Positions 49,440 to 63,670 of a DNA stretch of 64,000 nucleotides are shown here, piece by piece. This DNA is from Antilocapra americana (lineage: Eukaryota > Chordata > Mammalia > Artiodactyla > Antilocapridae). Made by a program: the position numbers and the translations under genes. The notes under the pieces were generated by a model. It saw only the letters and a list, made by a program, of their open reading frames with translations, ran no database searches and was not told where the DNA came from. The stretch lies in the NCBI GenBank assembly GCA_007570785.1, contig ML660204.1, positions 1,860,001-1,924,000 of the forward strand. Direction: 5' to 3'. Within the stretch, counting starts at the first letter, position 1. Each line of letters opens with the position of its first letter.

Positions 49440-50570
49440 TGAATAAAATGGTGTTTGTAAATAGTTTATAACCTTGCAAGCATTCCTAGCTCACTGTCTA
49501 CCTCATTTGATATCATAGGGGCTGCTCAGAGGGACTCCCTCAGAGTTCTGGGTTTGGTGGGCAGAGACACTGCACAAATAATTAATTTGTAAATCCTTTC
49601 TACCTCTGTTATTGCATTGCACCCTCAGGTTAAAAAAAGCTAGCCTACACTCAGCAATAATGCAAAAGGAGAACTGCATATCCTTTCAGAAACATGCTGG
49701 AGCATCCTTTTAACAGGCCCACTCAAGGGTTATCTAAATCTCCAGGGAAACAGATCTTTTTCTGACTTGTCATTTACTCATTTGCTAGGGCCCAAACACA
49801 GGGAAGTTCTGTGTTCACTTGTAGGTTTATTTATGACTTTTGTCCAGTAGAAAAGGTCATCCTGAAGGTTGCAGTTGTTTTGCCCTGTAGGAGTTTAGGC
49901 AGTTTCACTCTGCAATCATTTTTCAGCATTTTGTCTTTCATTGATTATAAACTTTCTTATACTCTTTGAACCAGCTTAACGGCCCTGCTGATTGGTTAAA
50001 TGCTAATGAATTACAGATAATTTTAGCATGTGTTTACTTTTTCTTTTTTTTGAAGCAAAGTCTTTCTTTTTAAGGAAAAAGTACCTTTTCTCATTTTCTG
50101 TTCTTGGCATAAATTTTAATTATTTCCAGAAACCAAAACTTCCTGAACCCCTTTCAGTGTCATCTAAAACTTGAACTTTCTCTATTTCTGAGTAAAATGA
50201 GCTGTGCAGTTCGATCACTCTCTTTGACTTCAAACTTTTCTTGGCCAAAATAATAGTACAACACCAACATTTCCTTTATGGTCTTCATCTATGACACCAG
50301 CTCCTACATCTATGAAGTGTTTTACAGTCAAGCCAGAACACGAAGCTACTCTCCCAAAGCACCCAGAAGGAAGGGCAAGCTGAATTTCAGGGCATGATCA
50401 GGGCCGTGGCGTGCTGTGAGAGCTGAGCAAAGAGGAGCCGCATGCCACCTCCTCTGCAACCGGGTGGCCTTGCTGGGGAGACGACTTATGCCTCTTGAGA
50501 GCAAGACACAGTTGGGCAGAATGTGGGCCCGAGAGAGAGCAGGGAGGACAAGCACTTAAAAAGAGAATTC
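49440..50570. other. Intergenic sequence without recognised genes
   Basis: Apparently unique sequence. A 69-codon minus frame at 50346-50555 has no support. Confidence 0.5.
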
Positions 50571-50574
50571 TTTA

Positions 50575-50782
50575 TTTGCCTGCAAAGGGTCTCAGTTGTG
50601 TCATTCGGGATCCTCACTGAAGCACACTGACTCTCTGGCAGTGGTGTGCAAGTTCAGTAGTGTGGGGCTCGGGTTTAGATGCCCCTAGCATGTAAGATCT
50701 TAATTCCCTGACCAGGGGTCAAATCCACACCCCGTGCAGTACAAGCCGGATTCTTAAACACTGGACCACTAGGGAACCCCTT
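50575..50782 (-). repeat. CHR-type SINE
   Basis: The reversed element contains CCCTGACCAGGGGTCAAATC and ends GGACCACTAGGGAACCCC. Confidence 0.87.
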
Positions 50783-51149
50783 GGCACATTCTTACTTTTT
50801 ATTTGTATGAGAGTTATGTCTTTAAGTTTTAAAAAATTAATCTTTGGGCACCATCTTTATGAGAGTGGCTGATCATCCCTGTATTCCAGATGAGTCTGTT
50901 GAGACTCAGAGAGATACAACATTTGTCTCCATGAGCAAAAGTGAAGCCTGGTCTAGACCTTAGATTGGTCTGACCTCAGCGTCCCTGGTCCTTCAGCAAT
51001 ACCACATTCGTGTATGCAGTGCTGTTCTGGGCACTTTATAAACTCTTCCACTTAATTCTCACAACTCAACAAATGACATGTTGCTATCTGTATTTAAGGA
51101 CTAGAGTCGGGAAAGAAGTCACTTGATGTCACTCAACTCTTTGATGGCT

Positions 51150-51275
51150 GGCAGCAAGCCTTTTGGAATCCGACAGACCTGAGTTTCAACTCTGGCTCAC
51201 AGCCTCTTTAGCTAAGTGACCTTAGGCAAGTTGTTCACCTAACTTCTCTGAATCAAACTGTAATATGGGAATAAG
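51150..51275 (+). repeat. MIR SINE
   Basis: The forward MIR core includes CTAAGTGACCTTAGGCAAGT and ATATGGGAATAAGAG. Confidence 0.65.
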
Positions 51276-51415
51276 AGCCCCTTCCATGTGGGGGCTATTG
51301 GTAATACTGACAGGCAAATCTAGGCCTGGGGTCTCCAGGCTCACAGTGACACCAGCTTCTTTTGTTCTGGAATCCAGGGAGAAAGAGCAGTTGATTTGTT
51401 GCTGGCTCTTCCTGG

Positions 51416-51630
51416 TCTTCCCAGGTGGCACTAGTGATAAAAAAAAAAAAACTGCCTGCCAATGCAGGAGATGCAAGAGATGCAGGTTCTATCCCTGGGT
51501 CGGAAAGATCCCCTGGAGTAGGAAATGAGGACCCACTCCAGTATTCTTGCCTGGGAAATCCCATGGGCAGAGGAGTCTGGTGGGCTACAGTCCATGGGGT
51601 CTCAAAGACAAGGACATGACTAAAGCTTCT
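51416..51630 (+). repeat. Bov-tA SINE with internal A-run
   Basis: The forward element starts CTTCCCAGGTGGCACTAGTG. A run of 12 A lies between the A and B box regions, followed by a normal body. Confidence 0.9.
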
Positions 51631-52194
51631 TAGCATGTTCCCGGGCTGACTGGCATAAGGATCCTGGAAGGACAGGCAAGTACCTGGTGAAAATCGGAGG
51701 GAGAAGCTGCTGGGCAGGAGTGTGGGGGAACTCAAAGGAGTCCCCAAGTTGAGCGCAGGTATGGACTGCTGGGCCAGGACTCCAGTCAGTCAGCTGGGGA
51801 CAGCAACGGAGCCTGGGCTTTGGGGTCAGGCAGCTGGAAGTTCTCTGAGCTCCAGCATCTGGATCTGTAAAATGGAATAATAATGACTCTTCCCTGTTTC
51901 AGATTATTGTGAGGCCTCTGGGGACAGTGGGCTTAGCTGGAGGGGTGCTATTCTAGGGTGTCCTCTGGGACCTCAACCCTTGTCTCTGGCCTTTCTGAAG
52001 CCTGAGGAGATTATTATCATGTACTGATAAGAATAATGATGGTAGAGAACATCTGGGATAGATTAGGGGCCACTAGGAGGTCCTCCTTCAGAGTTTTGGG
52101 TTTGTTGGGTCGGAAACATGGCACAAATACACAGCCAAGGGTCATTTAGGGCTTTGCCGTTTACAAAGACTTCCACATGGTGGCAACACACCCT

Positions 52195-52385
52195 TGTATT
52201 AAGACAAACTCTGTGTCAAGCATTCTGTTAAAGGCCCAACAGGCTTTACATTTTACTCTTGCAGGTGAAGTAGATGGGTGTCTTGACCCTCATTTTTCAC
52301 CTGAGAAGAATGAGGTACAGGAAGGTTAACGGACTTGCCTAAAACTACACAGATAACAAGTGGCAGAGTAGGGACCGGAGCTCAG
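52195..52385 (-). repeat. MIR-like SINE, antisense
   Basis: CAAGCATTCTGTTAAAGGCC, TTTTTCACCTGAGAAGAATG and ACTTGCCTAAAACTACACAG form a diverged reversed MIR. Confidence 0.6.
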
Positions 52386-52996
52386 ATAACTGAGTTCCCG
52401 AGCGGGCCTTTAGGGTGGAGAGACCACACAGCAAGTCGGAGGCTCAGAGGCCTTCAGAAGGACCTGAGGCTCCTCTGGCCACTCCTGCCTGGCATTGTGC
52501 CCCACTGTGCCCCCCTGGAAGTGGCTGGAGGGGAGAAGAGAGGATGGCTGGGTCACTGAGCCTGAGGGGGAGACTTTAGGACACAGGCCAGGGAGGCAGG
52601 GAAGGAAAGGATGTAGGGAGGGCCTCTGTCCCTCCAGAACAGCTGAAGGGAAGATGAAGTCCTAAGGAGATATAGCTAGGGTCCCAGATGAGGAGGAAAG
52701 GAAGAGGCTGGGAGGCGGAAGATACAGCTGCAAGGGAGGAAGCAGAGTCTGGAGTCTCAGGGGAGAGTGGAAGGGGTGGGCTGGGGACAGGACGGGCCTT
52801 TGGCTCGGGGTTCTGGACCCATGCCACTCCAGACTCCACAGATGGGACTCTGTGGAGGGACCCTCAACAGATGCCTCTTTCACACCTGTGCTGTGCAATG
52901 CTGGTGCCACCAAGGTGAGCCCAGACTCCCTGCCCTCAGTGGCTCACACACTCGGAGCTCAGCTTAGCGACCAGATGGGCACTGTCCAGGGCATTC

Positions 52997-53260
52997 ATTC
53001 ATTCATTCATTCAACAAATACCTATGAAGGGCTCACCGTGTGCCAGGCTGGGCTCCTAGCAGGAAACTAAGTCCCTCTAAGGAGACACCAAGTTCCACTT
53101 CAAGGAGCTCCCGGCCTCATGAGGAGACAGACAAAACGCAGGAGACAAATCAGTGTACAATAATATCAGGTCAGGCTGTAAAGCCTGAGAGCTGAGCAGA
53201 GCTGTTTTATGAGAGAAGTCAGGGAGGGCCTCTCTGAAGTGACAATTGAACAAAACCCTG
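52997..53260. repeat. ATTC microsatellite and old dispersed repeat
   Basis: Four to five ATTC units precede AACAAATACCTATGAAGGGC and TGTGCCAGGCTGGGCTCCTA. The pattern is that of an old mammalian repeat. Confidence 0.55.
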
Positions 53261-53410
53261 AAATCTTGGCGCAAAGGAACCTCACTCATGCCAGCACTGC
53301 CTGCTCTCTTAGTAAAATTCTGCCATCTTCTCTCCTCTGTGGACTCACTCCAGCCCCGTGACTTTAGCCCACCCATGCCCTGATGACTCTTAAATGTAGA
53401 TCTAACATGT

Positions 53411-53525
53411 AGGCAATTCCCTGGTGGTCCTGAGGTTCGGACTCTGCTTTCACTGCCAGGGGCATAGGCTAAATCCCTGCCCAGGGAACTAAGATCCCAC
53501 AAACTGTGAGGGATAGCCAAAAAAT
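53411..53525 (+). repeat. CHR-type SINE, short
   Basis: CAATTCCCTGGTGGTCCTGA starts it, and it ends GTGAGGGATAGCCAAAAAAT. Confidence 0.84.
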
Positions 53526-53529
53526 GCTG

Positions 53530-54655
53530 ATATCTGCGTGCCCATCAACATGCCCACCACTGTTGCTTCTGCAGTTCTGTCAGTAAGGGCCACCCTTTAT
53601 GCCACTGCTTAGGCCCAGCACCAAGGAGGGACCTCCTTGACTCCTCCTACCTCACCCCTGCTTCTTGTCCTGTTGGTCCCATCTCGAACATACATCTGGG
53701 ACTCTACCCCTTCTCCCCTGTCCCACTGTCACTTTCATCTTGGCAACTGGATTGTGATGGCACCTAGATCACGTCAGTTTCAGATTGAGAGCTGGCGGCC
53801 GGGGCAGGTGTGGGCTTGTGAGGACACAGCCTGGGATCCCAGGTCTAGACTGAGTCCTGCCTAGGCTACTATCTGTTGTGTGACCTTCAATAAGCTGCCT
53901 CCCTTCCTAGTCTCAGTTTTCTCTTCCCCGAGGTGGGGATGACTGTGTCTGCCTCACTGGGCAGTGGAGAAGGTCCAGTGAGATAACTCTGTCCTTGGTG
54001 AGGGAGGAGGAGGCCAACAGCAGGAGGCAAGGATTTTATTTGACAGGTGTTTATTGCACCCCAACCATACACCTGGCACTGTACTTGGTTCTGGAGATGT
54101 GATGATGGCAGATAAGAATGTCGTTGTCTTTGCTCTCAGAGCTTTAATGGTGGTAGGAGAATGGGGAGGCCAGGAGGGCACCCCTGGCAGGGGCACGGCA
54201 TAAGCCAGGGTGTGGAGGTGGGACGGATGGCAGTGCAGGGGCAGGGAACTGGAGACACAGTTTCTTGCCCTGAGCCATGGGAGGACTCGTGAGAACCTCA
54301 GACATCAAATTCGGTTCAGGGACCTTGCCCAGCAGCACTGGAGCCCCCTGTGTAGAGGTCAAGGAAGGAGCCCTTGCTGCCAGACTGGAGGGAGCCACTT
54401 TCCTGCTCCTGTCACACAGCTCCCCCTCTACTGGGAGCCCCAGCCTCAGACCCTCCCCAGCAGGGACACCCCTCGCCGAGAAGCCACAGTCTGGCAGAAT
54501 GTCTGGGGTGCTCATGATGGCATTTCTCACCTGCACCCCAGATCAGCTCCTGGTGGGGGAGGATCAGCTCCTTTGTGAGAATCACCTCATTGAGTCCCCA
54601 GGGTCCCAGTTCTCTGCCTCTGGGGCTGGGGATGAGGCTGTAGGAGTTAGGAAAA
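53530..54655. other. GC-richer intergenic sequence without recognised genes
   Basis: Unique, moderately GC-rich. Overlapping frames of 120-280 codons on both strands show no family I recognise and no splice-supported exon. Confidence 0.5.
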
Positions 54656-54660
54656 GAGCT

Positions 54661-54800
54661 GTGTGTGTATGTGTGTGTATGTATGTGTGTGTGCGTGCGC
54701 ACGTGTGCACATGTGTATGGGTGAGTACATGTGAGAGAAAGAAACACAGAATGAGCCTGAGTGAGAGAGACAGATTGAGGTGTGTGTGAGAGAGAGAATG

Positions 54801-54834
<34 letters not shown>
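54661..54834. repeat. TG/TATG microsatellite cluster
   Basis: An impure TG/TATG tract runs from 54661 to about 54720. A purer run of about 14 TG units lies at 54807-54834. The long minus-strand frames here (His/Thr and Ser/Leu repeats) are artefacts of this tract. Confidence 0.95.
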
Positions 54835-54836
<2 letters not shown>

Positions 54837-54859
54837 GCGTGAGAGAGCATCTCTGCCCA

Positions 54860-55200
54860 GGCCAGGCAGCTGGACTAACGGTCCATTTCCCCCCAGCCCA
54901 GAGGCCTCCTCCAGTCCCCCAGCTGCCCTGGTGGGCCAGCTCAGCCCCCCCAACGGGAGCCCCCAGCCGCTCCCCACTCGGCTTTCCTTGTATTGTGCGC
55001 AGCCTGGTTTCTCGAGGAAATGGGGCGGCTGCTGGGTGCGGGGGCGGCCGCCAGCAGCCCCACCCCCTTCCCCCCATTGTCACTCCTGGTTTTGGCCCCT
55101 GGCCCCTGCTGCTGATGCTAAAAATAGTCTTGTTCACAGGGAGACAGCCGCACCCCTGAGCGGGCTTCCAGACTGGGCGTGGGGCCAGAGCTGCCAGGAC
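54860..55200. promoter_or_regulatory. Candidate muscle/mesoderm-type regulatory block
   Basis: Unique sequence right of the TG tract with two CAGCTG E-boxes (54867-54872, 54920-54925) and a perfect MEF2-type site, CTAAAAATAG, at 55118-55127. In human, TCF15, a paraxial mesoderm regulator, lies upstream of CSNK2A1, and the same neighbour is likely here outside the window. Regulatory function is inference only. Confidence 0.3.
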
Positions 55201-55261
55201 AGAGTTGTTGTCCCCGGGGAGGGGGGTGAGGTGCACCCATCGAGTGACCAGGGTCAAAGCA

Positions 55262-55345
55262 CAATAGGGCTGTGTGACCTCAGGTCACCTTCTTCTCCTC
55301 TCTGAGCCTCGGTTTTCTCATCTGTCAAATGGGAATAAGAACACC
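55262..55345 (+). repeat. MIR SINE fragment
   Basis: The forward core has GGGCTGTGTGACCTCAGGTC and CATCTGTCAAATGGGAATAA. Confidence 0.65.
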
Positions 55346-55349
55346 TACC

Positions 55350-58300
55350 TCCTGGGGTTGCTCTTGAGAGTGGACAGAAGTGTGGCTGGGTCCCCAGGGC
55401 TCTGTTGGTGCCACCTGAGTATCTGGAGAGACTAAGGCGAGATGGCACAACAAGCCTTCGTCCTCATCCCTGTGAGTGACAATCCAGTGGCTACCAAGGG
55501 CCTCCAATTTCCCTCTACACAATGGAGCTGAGGTGAGAAGAGCCCGCCTGGGAGTGTAGAGGCGTCTAAGATGTGCATGTGAGACCTGGGAGATAAGGGC
55601 TCTCTGTACTTCCGAGGTCTGTGTGAGCTCACACTGTGAATTATGTGGCCAAGCTGGGACTCGAACCCACGTCTCCAGCTTCTGAGGGCTGTGTTTTTTC
55701 CGCTCTGAGGGGCTCCTTCCATGCTAATGACTCTGCAGACTTCCTGGCTAGATCACCTTGTCTTCAGTCCACAAACACATGATTCATCGCAAAGGAAGAC
55801 GCTGGGTGGTGGGTGTTGAGGCTCGGGGCTGGGGGCTGGGTAGTTTCCCTGGAGCAGGCGTGGGTGGACAGCTGCCCTCTCTGTCTCCTGGCCACTGAGC
55901 TGGGTCTGCAAAGAAGGGATTATTTGTGTGGCTGTCTGTCTACCGGGCTCTTTCTTTCTTTCTTCTTTTGTGCTTTGTTCTTTTTTCTCAACCATAATTT
56001 GTTAGACATGGGTTCTGTTGTCTACTTTGAGGATCTGGAGCTCTTAGAATTACTCTGGCCACAGTTGCAATTTTATATGTTTTTCTGTGATTAACTGTGT
56101 CTCACACTAATCCTGGGCCCTGGGGCAGGGACTGAGACTTTATTATTAAAAGTCATGTATCCCTGGAGACAAATGCAGTGTTCTCCCATGAAGACCCTGT
56201 TCCTGTTGGTTCTGGAGATCAGGTTGGTCTCCATCCACTTGTATTTGGGGATTTGTAGGGACGCCTTGTCACCTCATTTGGATGTAAATCTGGTCCATGG
56301 GGTTTTGGTTTGCTAACTAGTTGCTTCACCTGTTTTGATGTGGGGATTTGGAAAGATTCAAAAGCTGCGTTTCCACCGCAGTCACAGTCACCTATCTTCC
56401 CAGAAGCCTGACTCTGAAATTTTATGCACAGAGGAAAAAAAATCAGTACTTGAGGTGCTGAGCGATGGATGTTCAGCACCCTGGAGATGACCACTGTTTC
56501 CAGTTTGGGCCTCCTTGCACATCAAGCAAATGTAGGTACCCAGCTTGTTTTTACAGGGACATTGATGCATCCTGCTTTTTGTATTGCATTTAGAGCATGG
56601 TGTTTTGACATTGTTCCAAGTCAATATACAGAATACCTCCCCGCTTACAACTAAAAATGGCTGCAAGTAAAGCAAGGATTTTTAGCTTTTTGTCCTATGG
56701 CCCCCTTTGGCATCTGGCGATAGGATGGACCCCTTGTCACAATCATGGTTTTTAACCACATAAAATAAAGTACATAGTTACAAAGGAAGTCAGTCATATT
56801 GAGATGCCATGACCACAACAACAGCAAGAATTTGCAGTGTAGTAATAGAAGAGCTTCTTTACAATGACATTAAGTAAAAGGTGCGCAGGCAGGTTTGGGG
56901 TCTCGATGAGCTTAAACAATATGTGTGTGGGGGTGTCTACTTGCGCTGTGATGATGTCAGACAAGTGTCTCCAGCTCCTCTTGTGGCAGGGCACTGCTGA
57001 CCCTCCCGGGGCTAGTGGTCCCCATTCATACTTGAAGGGAATGCTGAATTTCAGTTAGAGGTTGGTGACTGTACAGTTTTTATTTCATTCCTATTCAAGC
57101 TCACAGAGTCCCTGAGTCCTGGAGCCCAGGTCCAGAACCTCTGCCACAGAGGGTGGCTGCCCTCACTTTATTTACCCCGATCTCTGATTGAAAAGTCACC
57201 CCGTCTCAGCGTTTCTCCAAATCCCATTATTGCACAGAGGGGGAAACTGAGGCTCCCCGGCTGGTGAGTGGACTGGGGTGACAGAACCCCAGGTCCTGAC
57301 TCCTGGGGTCCGGCCCAGATGCTTGCCTGACTCCTCCCCCACAAGGCTGATGGCATGGAGTCCAGCAGGAGCAGGTTGGCAGCTGGTGTCCTGTCCGGAG
57401 AGTGACCCGGCCCCGCCTGCACCCTACACCCCACCCTGGCCGGCACAGCTGTGGATGTGACAGGAGGCTTGGCTTCGATTCACCCAGGCACATTCCTGGC
57501 CCAGCCACTAATTTTTTTTTTTTTGGTGACTCTTTCTCCCACACCCCCAACCCTCACCCCCCTTTTCCTCAAAAATGCTTCGCTTCTCCCCAGAGGGTCC
57601 CTTTGGGCGGCGGCTCCTGGAGGGAAATGCGGCCTGGATTTCCTGGAACACTCGGAGCTGGAGTCCCAGCGCTGGGAGGAGGAAAGCTGCTGGCAGCAGA
57701 ACACCACCCCGCCCCCCAGACATCACTGGTTTCTCTGGAAAAAGTGGGTGAGCTGGAGCCTCAGGATTCCCATCCCATTGGGCGCTCCTAGAAGAGATGC
57801 CTACCCTACAACGATGGGCAGCCATGAGACAACCCCTTCAGGCCACTGTGACTCTGTGACCTTTGGGGCTCTGTGACCTTGGACAAGCCACAGGTTCCTG
57901 CTGGGCTCTGGACTCCTCACTCCTTAGCCTGGGGCCTGTGACCAGGACCTACCAAGGCCTGTGGATGGTCCAGTGAGGGGATAAAGCTCAGCACCAGCAA
58001 GTGAGGTGTTTGGGGGGTGTTGGGGAGGCAGGTTTGGGGGATACACTGGGGCAGGGGTGGGATGAAGACCCTTCATCCTCCTCCATTCGTTCAGGTGACA
58101 AGTAACTTGTTGGGCGCTTACCATTGTGCCAAGCACTGGGGTTCAGCAGTGAGCTCAAGAGACCAAGGCTCAATCCATAGACAAAAGCCCTTGTACAGTC
58201 AAGTGGAGATGGGGAAAAGCGAAACAGGGCATGAGGGTTGGGGGGGAGCCTCTGCTGGGGGACCTGAGAACCGAGGCATGAATGAAGCAGGCCAGGCTGC

Positions 58301-60595
58301 AGAGGGGGTGGCGGGCTCCTAAGGCTCAGAGGTGGGTGCAGGTGAGGGAGGGAGGGGGAAGCCCATGCTGAGAGAGAGGCGGGGGCTTGTAGCCCAGGAA
58401 GGGTCTTGGCTTCCTTCATGGGAAACCACCAAGGGCTCTGACATGTGCAATGACACGTCTGTAAAATAACCCACAGGGGTTGGGGGTGGCATAGGCGATG
58501 CTGCAGGAGATGCGCCCTTAGAGCATGGGCTTTGAGACCAGGAGCGGCTGCTTCCTGGCTCTGAGTGTGGGCAGGAAACTCTCCCCCTCGAGCCTCAGTT
58601 TCCTCCTCAGTAAAAGGGAGGCTCATAGCACTCAGATGGCCTAGAAGAAGGACCATGAAGGGCGTAGCGAGCGCTTCACAGGGTGGGAGCTGCTCTTTGT
58701 GTGAGTCTGAAGCCGCTTGCTTGGGCAGAGCTCAAGGCTGGCTTTGAATGTGAGAGTGGGTGTGGCTTTGAATGAGGCTACTCAACTCCCAGGGATGTGT
58801 GGGGTCATGACCTTGGATGGGGATACCCCTGAGTTGTCTGCAGCTGCTTTCCCTTTCTGAGGCCAGAGCTGGATTTAGGAGAGCCACTAGGGTGAGGGAA
58901 GAGGGGCAAAGAGCCGCCTTGAGATGCAGAGTCTGGGGGTCCTCCTGGGGGTCTCTACAGCCTCAGGATGCCCTTCTGACTCATCCCTCACTCCTAGAGG
59001 GGGCTGGACCCGTTGGTATGCTCAGTTGGTCTCCCTCTCCCCTTATCCTCCACCTCTGTGAGGGAGCACAGCAAAACTCAGCCCTGGCACAATGATGGCA
59101 AGGGTAGGAAAGCAGTGGTTTGTTGTGCCTGAGGTGCCTGGACAGGACCCCCTGTTGAGGAGAAGGGACCCCACCTGCCTGGGTACTGTGCTAAGTGCTC
59201 CCCTGCATCAGTTGAAAGCCAGTGGAATGATTTCCCTCCACTCCAACTTTCAGTGGCCTCCTGTTGCCCTCCAGATGGAGAATAGACTCCTGTCATGGGT
59301 ACACAGGCCTCCTGGTTCTTCCTCATCGATGCCAACTTTGTTCCAGCATCTGAGCCTTGCACTAATCCCTACACCCATCCCTCTTGGCCAGGTAAACTTC
59401 TGTGCCTTATTCAGCTCAGTTTTTAACTGCCTCTTCCTAGAGGAAGCCCATCTTGACCTGCAAACTAGATTGAGTCTCATGTTGCTCAGTCCTAAGGTTG
59501 CCATCTCCTCTTCTGGCAACACCTATCATTGTTGTAAATTCATGGTGTGATTACTCGGTTATTGACTATTTCCACGTTAAGACTGTAGTCCACGAGGTCA
59601 GGGATGCTGTCTTGTTCACAGTGGTAGCCCCAGCATTTGACACAGTGTCTACACGTAGCAGATGCTCAATACATGCCTATGGGATGATGGAGGAATCCTC
59701 TTGACAACCAGAGGAAGGAGGTGGTATTATTATCTTTTTTACAGATAAGGAACCAACAGCACAGAGAGGTTAAGTAACACGCCCCAAGGTCACACTGCCA
59801 GAGCACAGCCAGACTCAGATGGTGTCTGTCTGGGGATGACTCCCTGCCAGCAGGGCTCAGAAGGTGGGCAGTTGGGGTTATGCAGAGAGGAACTAGGACC
59901 ATCTGGACAGGGAAGGGGTGTGAGGACGTGCCCCACCCATCCGTGTTTTCTCCTTGCTATGGTGGTCCGTGGCTGTTTTCCTCAAGGGCGACTCAGGTGA
60001 CCTTCAGGTTGGTCCCAGGGGCCGGGTGGGTGGAGGGCCTGGTCTGGCCGGGGCTGCTTTCCTCGCCCCTTTGCCCGCCTGCTGGCTTCACGCACAGATT
60101 ACAACTTCCCCTCCACGGCTGTCTTACGCAGGCCACCTCCGGCTCGCCATTGTCTCATTGTTTGCTGAGGGAAGCTCCAGGAGGAAATTAACCTGCTGCT
60201 CACCCCAAGCAGGGAGTTTCACCCCCAGTCCCCACTGGGAGTGACTGGGGCCTGGGCAGGAGGGGGTGGGGGCAGGTAGTAGACAATACAACAGGCAGCC
60301 TTGAAAGGAGTGAGCTCCCAGGCAGGGGAAAATGCAAGCAGAAGCGCCATTCCCTGGCAGATTTACTAGGCCCTATCATGGGCCAGGCTGTGCATAAGGG
60401 AACTAGAGACACAGATATGAGACAAAGGTCTTCTTATGGGCCCTGTGGCTGAAGGGAGCTGCTGTGTAGGGGCCTCAGGGCCAGATGGGTCTACGGGCTG
60501 GGCAGGTAACAAAGTCCGAAAACATGTGGGCAATGGGGAGTGGTGGGTCATATAGCAAAATGAACACTGATGGCATCTCCTAATGGCCTTTAGAT
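55350..60595. other. Repeat-poor intergenic sequence without recognised genes
   Basis: This is the longest repeat-poor part of the window. MIR-like pieces occur near 57850-57900 and 59725-59825, and an old dispersed repeat at about 58085-58330. Many frames of 60-220 codons overlap on both strands, including a minus frame at 57988-58656, with no recognisable domain. I annotate no gene here; an unannotated non-coding RNA cannot be excluded. Confidence 0.5.
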
Positions 60596-60597
60596 CC

Positions 60598-61764
60598 TGA
60601 TTTCATTTTAACAAGGTGCTAATGAAAAAAATGCTCAAAATCCTTCAAGCTAGACTTCAGCAATATGTGAACCGAGAACTTCCAGATGTACAAGTTGAGT
60701 TTAGAAAAGGCGGAGGAAACAGAGATCAAATTGCCAACATCTGTGGGATCATAGAGAAGGCAAGGGAATTCCAGAAAACATCTACTTCTGCTTCACTGAC
60801 CACACTAAAGCCTTTGATTGTGTGGATCACAACAAACTATGGAAAATGCTTCAAGAGATGGGAAGACCAGACCACCTTACCTGCCTCCTGAGAAACTTGT
60901 ATGCAGATCAAGAAGCAACAGTTAGAACTGGACATGGAACAACAGACTGGTTCAAAATTGGGAAAGGAGTACATCAAGGCTGTATGTTTGTCACCCAGCT
61001 TATTTAACTTCTATGCAGAGTACGTCATGGGAAATGCCGGACTGGATAAATCACAAGCTGGAATCAAGATTGCTTGGGGAAATATCAACAACTTCAGATA
61101 TGCAGATGATATCACCCTAATGGCAGAAAGTGAAGAGGAACTAAAGATCCTTTTGATGAGGATCCTTTGATAAGAGTGAAATAGGAGAGTGAAAAAACTG
61201 GCTTAAAACTCAACATTCAAAAACTAAGATCATGGCATCCAGTCCCATCGCTTCATGGCAAATAGAAGGTGAAAAGTGACAGATTTTATTTTCTTGGGCT
61301 CCAAAATCACTGTGGACAGTGACTGCAACCATGAAATTAAAAGACGCTTGCTCCTTGCAAGGAAAGCTATGACAAACCTAGACAGTGTATTGATTAAAAA
61401 GCAGAGATATCACTTGCCAGCAAAGGTCCATATAGTTAAAGCTCTGGTTTCCCAGTGGTCATGTATGGATGTGAGAATTGGACCATCAAGAAAGCTGAGC
61501 ACCGAAGAATTGATGCTTTTGAATTGTGGTGCTGGAGAAGACTCTTGCTTGAGAGTCCCTCAGACAGCAAGGAGATTAAACCAGTCAGTCCTAAAGGAAA
61601 TCAACCCTGAATATTCATCAAAAGGACTGATGCTGAAGCTGAAGCTCCAATCCTTTGGGCAGCTGGTTCGAAGAGCCGATGACTCATGGGAAAACACCCT
61701 GATGCTGGGAAAGATTGAGGGCAGGAGGAGAAGGGGATGACAGAGGATAAAATGTTTGGATAGC
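60598..61764 (+). repeat. BovB LINE, 5' part of an interrupted copy
   Basis: The sense translation starts inside the reverse transcriptase (MLKILQARLQQYVNRELPDV). It passes ANICGIIEKAREFQKT, then RYADDITLMAESEEEL with the YADD motif kept, then the C-terminal region. Several frameshifts separate these parts. The copy stops at a PGAM1 insertion and resumes after 63531. Confidence 0.95.
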
Positions 61765-63531
<1,767 letters not shown>

Positions 63532-63670
63532 ATGTTTGGATAGCATCACCAACTGAATGGACACGAGTTTGAGCAAACTCTGGGAGATAGGGAAGGACAG
63601 GGAAGCCTGGTGTGGTGCAGTCCATAGGGTCACAAAGAGTCGGACACGACTTAGCGACTGAACAACAATA
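63532..63670 (+). repeat. BovB LINE 3' end after the PGAM1 insertion
   Basis: It resumes at the duplicated target and reads ATGGACACGAGTTTGAGCAA, then GAGTCGGACACGACTTAGCG and a short A-rich end, completing the copy at 60598-61764. Confidence 0.94.

Noticed and set aside
51295..51747. 150-codon minus-strand frame
   Set aside because: Most of it is the complement of a Bov-tA SINE.
54412..55257. 281-codon minus-strand open frame
   Set aside because: It runs through a TG/CA microsatellite and GC-rich sequence. The translation is low-complexity with no domain or splice context.
57988..58656. 222-codon minus-strand open frame
   Set aside because: Composition is Pro/Leu/Ser-rich as expected from GC-rich DNA; no recognisable family, and other frames overlap it on both strands.
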